The position numbers and the translations under genes were made by a program. A stretch of DNA of 9,457 nucleotides from Bacillota bacterium. GTDB taxonomy: Bacteria > Bacillota > Clostridia > Oscillospirales > JAKOTC01. The DNA lies in the NCBI GenBank assembly GCA_029776465.1, contig JAKOTC010000284.1:1-9457 (forward strand), in the 5' to 3' direction. Below the pieces are notes generated by a model that saw nothing but the letters and a program-made list of their open reading frames with translations, did no database searches and was not told the DNA's origin. Below, one piece after another: positions 4,911 through 9,457 of this stretch (its first letter is position 1; every line of letters starts with the position of its first letter).

Positions 4911-6347
4911 GTGAGCAACATTGCTCTTCAAATAGAACGCACATCCGCGGGCATCGTGGATATAGGCGAAAATCTTGTCTTTGACACCGTTGCTTATAGC
5001 AACGGAAACATCAGCTATAACATCGGGACCGGAGTCATCACATTCCTGGAGGAAGGACGGTATTCGGTAAACTGGTGGGTTGCAACCCAAACCAGCTTCT
5101 CCACAAACGGCATCGTATTTGCTTTGTCATCCCAGGCGGGGGACTTTATTGAAGGCAACTCACCGATCAAAAACGGAGAAGTATACGGCACGGGAATTAT
5201 CCACGTCACCAGCGTACCTTCCACCCTTTCCCTGGTCAATGCCAGCACCAGCTCGATCTTCCTTTCCTCGGTGGTTCCTGTTGCGGCCACATTAACCGTC
5301 ATTGAAGACGATCCTGCCGAAGGCCCCACCGGACCGACAGGACCGACCGGGCCGACGGGTCCCGCCGGTGAGCCCGGACCAACAGGTCCCACAGGGCCCA
5401 CAGGTCCCGCCGGTGAACCCGGCCCCACCGGACCCACAGGCCCCACAGGACCGACGGGTCCCGCCGGTGAACCCGGACCCACTGGTCCCACCGGACCTAC
5501 AGGACCAGAAGGTGGCCCACCAGGTCCTACCGGAGCGACCGGACCGACGGGTCCCACAGGGCCCACAGGTCCCGCCGGTGAGCCCGGACCAACGGGTCCT
5601 ACCGGACCAACCGGACCGACAGGCCCCACCGGAACGGTTGAACCCAATCCTTTTGAAGTTTATGTTCTGGCCGGCGCCGTCGGCGGGGACGGAACACAGG
5701 CCAATCCCTTTGGTACCATCCAGGAAGGCGTGGCCCAAGTGTCTCCCACAGGAATCGTTCACATTTTGGGTGGGGTCTATCCCATCACCTCTACCATTGT
5801 AATCAACAAAGCGGGCGTCACATTGAAAGGATATCCGAACACGATGATAATTTTGCAGGCCTCGGTGATTGCCTTTCTGGTCCTCGGAAGCGGCGTCACC
5901 ATTGAAGGATTGACCGTGACCAGCGATAACCCCTATGCGGCGGAGTTTTTCCAATTCGGCGGCTCCAATCACCGCATGATAAACAATGTTGTCTACGGCC
6001 CGCCTCAGGAAGGCGACTCCACAACTTGGGTGGCGAACCGCGGATTTACCACTCAGGCAAACAACATGACCAATCTAACCGTTCAGGATAATATCTTCTA
6101 TACCATGAGACAGCCGGCCTATTTGAACCCGAACACCACAGGCCATATTATAAACAATGTGGTCTATAATACCCGCGGTTTCGTGGTCGACGGAGCGGTC
6201 TTCGAATTTTCAGGCAACTCCTGGGGCATTCCTGCAAATGCGGTTGACATTGCTTTGCTTGATGGCACCATTAGCGGTCCTCCCTATGATCCGCTGACCG
6301 AACTGGAAAGAAACAACAGCGATGCGGTCATCAGCGACCAACGCTGA
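4911..6347 (+). CDS. Collagen-like protein: C1q/BclA-C-like domain, Gly-X-Y region, C-terminal beta-helix
   Basis: This 478-residue protein probably forms trimeric fibres on the spore or cell surface. Residues 1-137 ([33 protein letters not shown]) resemble the TNF/C1q-like jelly roll found at the C-terminus of BclA-type exosporium proteins, here placed first. Residues 138-243 are Gly-X-Y triplets, mostly GPT with four GPAGEP pairs. Residues 248-478 begin [22 protein letters not shown], a DUF1565-like opening, and continue as a pectin-lyase-type right-handed beta-helix (repeated [36 protein letters not shown] rungs). There is no signal peptide, membrane segment or sortase motif, which fits assembly from the mother cell onto a spore, though this is inference. 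The start is GTG 4911, with AAAGGGGG (4896-4903) 7 nt upstream; ATG 4863 and 4833 are in frame but less likely. The gene has its own terminator. Thr and Pro richness suggests O-glycosylation. Confidence 0.85.
   Translation: MSNIALQIERTSAGIVDIGENLVFDTVAYSNGNISYNIGTGVITFLEEGRYSVNWWVATQTSFSTNGIVFALSSQAGDFIEGNSPIKNGEVYGTGIIHVTSVPSTLSLVNASTSSIFLSSVVPVAATLTVIEDDPAEGPTGPTGPTGPTGPAGEPGPTGPTGPTGPAGEPGPTGPTGPTGPTGPAGEPGPTGPTGPTGPEGGPPGPTGATGPTGPTGPTGPAGEPGPTGPTGPTGPTGPTGTVEPNPFEVYVLAGAVGGDGTQANPFGTIQEGVAQVSPTGIVHILGGVYPITSTIVINKAGVTLKGYPNTMIILQASVIAFLVLGSGVTIEGLTVTSDNPYAAEFFQFGGSNHRMINNVVYGPPQEGDSTTWVANRGFTTQANNMTNLTVQDNIFYTMRQPAYLNPNTTGHIINNVVYNTRGFVVDGAVFEFSGNSWGIPANAVDIALLDGTISGPPYDPLTELERNNSDAVISDQR
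5322..5639 (+). repeat. Gly-X-Y coding repeat region
   Basis: There are 21 uninterrupted triplets, one extra glycine (GPE-G-GPP, near 5510), then 13 more triplets and GTV. At DNA level the GPAGEP cassette starts with the same 14-mer GGTCCCGCCGGTGA four times (near 5358, 5403, 5458 and 5569). A 32-bp block at 5385-5416 recurs exactly at 5550-5581, 165 bp (55 codons) away. The third bases elsewhere vary freely, so the array is not a simple slippage tract. Confidence 0.9.
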
Positions 6348-6368
6348 TTTTCTCCTTGTTTCAGCTTC

Positions 6369-6402
6369 AAGCCCATGTGCAGCCCAAGCCGCACATGGGC
6401 TT
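6369..6402 (+). terminator. Intrinsic terminator of the collagen-like gene
   Basis: A perfect 12-bp stem, AAGCCCATGTGC (6369-6380) with 6391-6402, has a 10-nt loop 22 nt after the TGA stop. The T-tract is weak (TTTGCCCTGTTT), but the stem is strong. It separates the collagen gene from the next promoter. Confidence 0.7.
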
Positions 6403-6467
6403 TGCCCTGTTTCGCTAAAAGGGATGACCCTCTTGGCCGGAAAAGCAGTGGATTCTTACCTGCAGAA

Positions 6468-6496
6468 TTGTATATGGAAGGGGAGAGTGGTATAAT
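6468..6496 (+). promoter_or_regulatory. Strong extended -10 promoter of the cupin/TIM-barrel unit
   Basis: -35 TTGTAT (6468-6473), 17-bp spacer, perfect -10 TATAAT (6491-6496) with a TG motif one base upstream (6488-6489). The predicted start is near 6503, about 22 nt before ATG 6525. This is the best promoter match in the window. Confidence 0.75.
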
Positions 6497-6524
6497 TAGG
6501 ATAACATATTGTCAGGAAAGGAAC

Positions 6525-6878
6525 ATGGATATGATTGTAAGATCCGCCGAGAAAACCACGGAAATCAGAGAAAAGATGCGGGGCGGCGAGGGCCGTGTGG
6601 AGGTGTCCGCCTTTTTAACAGCCGATCATCTTCCCAAGAAGTGCCGCCTCTTCAGCGAGCTGCGGCTGGAAAAAGGCTGCGGCATCGGCGCCCACACCCA
6701 CCAGCAGGAAAGCGAGATATTTTATGTGCTTTCGGGGGAGGCCGTTTATAATGACAACGGCGTTGAGCAAACGCTGAAGGTCGGGGACATCGCCATCTGT
6801 AAAAGCGGAGAGTCCCATGCCGTCCGCAACGACAAGGAGACCCCGGCGGTGCTGCTGGCTGTGATTATTTTGGAGTAA
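6525..6878 (+). CDS. Small single-domain cupin (Cupin_2 type)
   Basis: This 117-residue protein is close to the minimum size of one cupin barrel. Cupin motif 1 is complete: GCGIGAHTHQQESEIFYVLSG gives metal ligands H57, H59 and E64 with G71. Motif 2, VGDIAICKSGESHAVRN, keeps G87, H98 and N102 but has Lys where the usual Pro stands. A divalent metal is therefore expected. Such small cupins serve as sugar isomerases, dioxygenases or binding proteins; the function here is unknown. The start is ATG 6525, with AGGA 7 nt upstream; ATG 6531 has an equally good site (AAGGAA), so two residues are uncertain. The frame is open further upstream but that part runs through the terminator stem and promoter. 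The next gene starts 10 nt after the stop, implying cotranscription. Confidence 0.85.
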   Translation: MDMIVRSAEKTTEIREKMRGGEGRVEVSAFLTADHLPKKCRLFSELRLEKGCGIGAHTHQQESEIFYVLSGEAVYNDNGVEQTLKVGDIAICKSGESHAVRNDKETPAVLLAVIILE

Positions 6879-6888
6879 GGAGAAGCCT

Positions 6889-7743
6889 ATGAATGTTGGC
6901 GTTTGCACCACCGACTTTCCCACCCTTCCCGCAGAAGAGCTGTTCGCGAAAATAGCAGAGCTGGGCTTTTCATCGGTTCAGCTTTGCTTTGGTTCGGTGG
7001 CCGAAACCAATTTTGCCTGCTCGCCCCATTTTGACATCCCCGCCTGTATCCCGGAAGAAGCCGTCAGCGCCATACGGTCAGCGGCCGAAAAACACCGGCT
7101 TGACATTGTCGCCTGCAACGGCACCTTTAATATGGCGCATCCCAATCCCGAGATCCGCACCGAAGGGCTGAAACGCTTTGAGGCGGTTGCCCGCGCCACA
7201 GCCCGGCTGGGGATTTCTTATATCTCCCTCTGTTCGGGAACCCTCTCCGAGGTTTCCATGTGGTCGCCCCATCCCCAAAACAGTTCTGAAATCGCCTGGG
7301 AGAATATGCGGTCCACCATGGAAGCGGCGGTAAAAATCGCCGAGCGGTTCGGGATTGTGCTGGCCATTGAAACAGAGGCTGCCAATGTAATCGACACCCC
7401 GGCCAAAGCCCGGCGCATAATGGATGAAATCGGCTCTCCCGCTTTAAAGATGATCATAGACGGCGCCAATCTTTTTCATCCCGGAACGGCAGATCCCCGA
7501 AATGTCCGCCGGATTCTCACCGAAGCCTTTGAGGTTTTCGGGAAGGACATTGTGCTGGCCCATGGCAAGGATATTGCCCAAGGGGGCGGGATTGAGTTTG
7601 TGCCCACGGGCGAGGGCATTATGGATTTCCCCTTCTTTGCAGAAAAGCTGAGAGAATACGGATTTTCCGGCGAGATGCTGCTGCACGGCATCTTCGATGC
7701 CGAGAAAATGAAAAAGGCCGTTTCCCTGTTTAAAAATATTTAA
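6889..7743 (+). CDS. Sugar phosphate isomerase/epimerase-type TIM-barrel protein (AP_endonuc_2 family)
   Basis: This 284-residue protein resembles the xylose isomerase-like TIM-barrel family PF01261. The expected metal ligands at the ends of late strands are visible: E161 (VLAIETEA), D191 (MIIDGANL), H225 (IVLAHGKDI) and E262 (SGEMLLHG). The family includes ketose 3-epimerases, sugar isomerases and inosose dehydratase-like enzymes; the substrate cannot be fixed here. The start is ATG 6889, with AAGGAG 6 nt upstream. It is the second gene of a unit with the cupin (10-nt gap), suggesting that the two act on one sugar or sugar acid, for example one opening or mutarotating the substrate and the other epimerising it; that division is a guess. 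Expression comes from 6468-6496 and ends at 7754-7781. No signal peptide, so cytoplasmic. Confidence 0.85.
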   Translation: MNVGVCTTDFPTLPAEELFAKIAELGFSSVQLCFGSVAETNFACSPHFDIPACIPEEAVSAIRSAAEKHRLDIVACNGTFNMAHPNPEIRTEGLKRFEAVARATARLGISYISLCSGTLSEVSMWSPHPQNSSEIAWENMRSTMEAAVKIAERFGIVLAIETEAANVIDTPAKARRIMDEIGSPALKMIIDGANLFHPGTADPRNVRRILTEAFEVFGKDIVLAHGKDIAQGGGIEFVPTGEGIMDFPFFAEKLREYGFSGEMLLHGIFDAEKMKKAVSLFKNI

Positions 7744-7753
7744 TCCAAACGTA

Positions 7754-7781
7754 AAGCCCGCAGCATTTTCGCCACGGGCTT
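7754..7781. terminator. Terminator between convergent TIM-barrel and gpmI genes
   Basis: A 7-bp stem, AAGCCCG (7754-7760) with CGGGCTT (7775-7781), has a 14-nt loop. On the plus strand it starts 10 nt after the TIM-barrel stop and is followed by GGGTTTTAT. On the minus strand it is followed by TACGTTTGG and could also stop transcripts from gpmI. Confidence 0.6.
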
Positions 7782-7841
7782 GGGTTTTATAAAGAGAATT
7801 TATCCCATCAGCACAATCGGGATATATCCGGTGACAACATG

Positions 7842-7904
7842 GAAGTGGCTGGCGGGCTTTATCATTAAAATTCAGCCCTTTCTTCCTCGGGTTTCCGCCA
7901 CTTC
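7842..7904. repeat. Long-loop inverted repeat in the convergent intergenic region
   Basis: GAAGTGGC (7842-7849) pairs with GCCACTTC (7897-7904) over 47 nt. Inside lies GGGCT (7854-7858) with AGCCC (7874-7878). The nested structure sits just past the gpmI stop and may form the 3' end of its transcript. There is no clean T-tract, so I do not call it a terminator. The rest of 7782-7916 holds only a 10-bp palindrome, GGATATATCC (7820-7829). Confidence 0.35.
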
Positions 7905-7916
7905 TCCGACGGTTTA

Positions 7917-9457
7917 TCATATCATGCTCTCTTCCCAGGACCCCGGCTTTTCAAGGCCGAATAATGCTGCCACGGTGGACGCCACATTGGCCAGCCCCCA
8001 TTTACCCTCTTTAATGACAAAGGATTCCTCGGCATCATAGAGGATAAAGGGCACCGGATTGAGGGTGTGGGCGGTCTTGATATCATAGCCGCCCTTTTTG
8101 TTTTTGACCCGCATCTGATCCGCATTGCCGTGGTCGGCGGTCACTATTACGGTCACGCCCAGCATCTTGGCCACCTGCAGAATCCGGGCAAGCTGCAGAT
8201 CCACCGCCGACACCGCCACAATCGCCGCGTCCATATTGCCGGTGTGCCCCACCATATCCCCGTTGGGGAAGTTGCACCGGATGAAATCATATTTGCCCGA
8301 CTCCATGGCCTGGATCACCTTGTCGGCAATCTCCGCCCCTTTCATCCAGGGGCGCTGGTCGAAGGGAACCATGTCCGAGGGAATCTCCTCAAAGGTCTCC
8401 AGCTCTTCGCTGAATTTGCCGCTTTTGTTGCCGTTCCAGAAATAGGTGACATGGCCGTATTTCTGGGTCTCGGAGACGGCATACTGACGTAGCCCATGGC
8501 TGATCAGCAGCTCGGACAGGGTCTCCCGGATCTCCGGCGGATTCACCAGAAAATTCGTGGGAAGCTTCAAATCGCCGTCATACTGGAGCATGCCGGCATA
8601 AACCACCTTGGGGCGGGCTCCCCGGTCAAAATAAGAAAAGCTGTCGTTGTCAAAGGCCATGCTGATCTCAATGGCCCGGTCTCCCCGGAAGTTGAAGAAA
8701 ATCACGCTGTCCCCGTCGATAATCTTGCCCACCGGCTGACCGTTTTCCGCAATCACGAAGGGGGGCAGGTCCTGATCCAGCGCGCCGGTCTCCTTGCGGT
8801 ATTGCTCGATGGCCTCAAGAGCGGTGGAAAACATCTTGCCCATCCCGTGCACATGGGTGTCCCACCCCCGCCGGACCATCTCCCAATCCGCCTGATAGCG
8901 GTCCATGGTGATGTTCATCCGTCTGCCGCCGCTGGCGATTTTGCCGTCGAATTTGTCATCATTTAATTGGGCCAGGGCATCCTCAAGGATTTGCACATAT
9001 TTGGGGGCGGAGGTGGCCGGCACATCCCGGCCGTCCAGCAGAACATGGACCCGTGCTTTGGCGACCCCCTCCTCCTTGGCCTTTTTCAGCATGGCCAGCA
9101 GGTGGTCGATATGGGAATGGATATTGCCGTCGGAGAGCAGTCCGATAAAATGCAGGGTGGAATGGTTGGTGATGCAATTGCTGATCACCTTTTTCCAGGT
9201 ATCGGAGCGGTACAGCTTGCCGCTTTCAATGGATTCGTTCACCAAGCGGGCTCCCTGAGCATAAATCTGGCCGCAGCCCAGAGCGTTATGCCCTACCTCG
9301 CTGTTTCCCATGTCCTCATCGGAGGGCAGACCCACCGCTGTCCCGTGGGCCTTCAGGGTGGTGTGGGGGTAATGGCTCATCAGGTATTCCAAGGTGGGGG
9401 TATGGGCCAGATAAACCGCATCGGTGTTATCCCGGTCGCCGATACCCACACCGTCCA
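7917..9457 (-). CDS. gpmI: 2,3-bisphosphoglycerate-independent phosphoglycerate mutase (5' end outside the window)
   Basis: This enzyme interconverts 3- and 2-phosphoglycerate in glycolysis and gluconeogenesis, using two Mn-type metals and a phosphoserine. The visible part reads DGVGIGDRDNTDAV at the window edge, so only the first dozen or so residues (normally up to the metal-binding Asp-Gly) are missing, and the internal GTG at 9449 is not the true start. Seen are the phosphoserine site GNSEVGHNALG (near 9300), GRDVPATSA, FFNFRGDRAIE for substrate binding, GDMVGHTGN (metal Asp and His, near 8250), TADHGNADQM (near 8140) and KTAHTLNPVPF (near 8070). All metal ligands in view are present, so it should be active. 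At over 510 residues it has the longer form, with an insert around GRRMNITMDRYQADWEMVRRGWDTHVHG. The stop is TGA at 7919-7917. It converges on the TIM-barrel gene. Confidence 0.95.
   Translation of the reverse strand, partial: DGVGIGDRDNTDAVYLAHTPTLEYLMSHYPHTTLKAHGTAVGLPSDEDMGNSEVGHNALGCGQIYAQGARLVNESIESGKLYRSDTWKKVISNCITNHSTLHFIGLLSDGNIHSHIDHLLAMLKKAKEEGVAKARVHVLLDGRDVPATSAPKYVQILEDALAQLNDDKFDGKIASGGRRMNITMDRYQADWEMVRRGWDTHVHGMGKMFSTALEAIEQYRKETGALDQDLPPFVIAENGQPVGKIIDGDSVIFFNFRGDRAIEISMAFDNDSFSYFDRGARPKVVYAGMLQYDGDLKLPTNFLVNPPEIRETLSELLISHGLRQYAVSETQKYGHVTYFWNGNKSGKFSEELETFEEIPSDMVPFDQRPWMKGAEIADKVIQAMESGKYDFIRCNFPNGDMVGHTGNMDAAIVAVSAVDLQLARILQVAKMLGVTVIVTADHGNADQMRVKNKKGGYDIKTAHTLNPVPFILYDAEESFVIKEGKWGLANVASTVAALFGLEKPGSWEESMI

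Noticed and set aside
5322..5639. Possible CRISPR or tandem-repeat array
   Set aside because: The repeats have 9-bp protein periodicity with varied third bases and no spacers; they are collagen triplets.
5015..5647. Minus-strand open frame of Gly-Pro-Val repeats
   Set aside because: It is the reverse complement of the GPT triplets. GC-rich repeat DNA keeps both strands open; there is no supported start, and it is antisense to a well-supported gene.
6375..6524. Longer N-terminus for the cupin
   Set aside because: It would start within the collagen terminator stem and run through the TATAAT promoter. The cupin domain is complete from 6525.
7780..8040. Short plus-strand hydrophobic open frame after the TIM-barrel gene
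   Set aside because: It begins in the terminator, has no ribosome site, and half of it is antisense to gpmI.

Overview
The window looks like a chromosomal segment from a spore-forming anaerobe of the Clostridia (Bacillota). This is inferred from strong purine-rich Shine-Dalgarno sites, sigma-A-type promoters with 16-17 bp spacers, many intrinsic terminators, a BclA-like collagen protein, a PflX/COG1313-type radical SAM protein and a long-form cofactor-independent phosphoglycerate mutase. No plasmid, phage, IS, CRISPR, rRNA or tRNA signature is visible. Species cannot be named from this window.

Layout. The left part is on the minus strand. A GH95-like glycoside hydrolase gene (2401 down to 164) has its own promoter and terminator but is cut by one in-frame TAG codon at 1639-1637. 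Next comes a two-gene unit, a DUF4064-like small membrane protein followed by an Lgt-family membrane protein (3668 down to 2527), ending in a terminator that overlaps the lgt-like stop codon. A radical SAM protein (4670 down to 3759) lies upstream of this pair. A 240-bp divergent intergenic region (4671-4910) holds the radical SAM promoter, a 24-bp dyad and a leader hairpin. To its right, on the plus strand, is a large three-part protein: N-terminal C1q/BclA-C-like jelly roll, about 34 Gly-X-Y triplets, then a C-terminal beta-helix. It ends at a 12-bp terminator stem. A strong extended -10 promoter then drives a cupin and a sugar isomerase/epimerase-type TIM-barrel gene. Converging on these from the right edge is gpmI (minus strand), whose first codons lie outside the window.

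How the genes relate. The window is several short independent transcription units, not one pathway. Phosphoglycerate mutase is core glycolysis. The GH95-like enzyme and the cupin/TIM-barrel pair suggest carbohydrate use. The collagen/beta-helix protein has no signal peptide and resembles spore-surface (exosporium) filaments.

Most worth a second look: (1) the amber codon in an otherwise undamaged glycoside hydrolase, with a small hairpin starting at the G of the TAG and a possible restart GTG behind it, in a window where none of the eight genes ends in TAG; (2) the inverted domain order of the collagen protein; (3) the dyad overlapping a CATACAAT element in the divergent promoter region; (4) the Lgt-family protein that has Tyr where Lgt has its essential His and a GCCYG motif in the signature.
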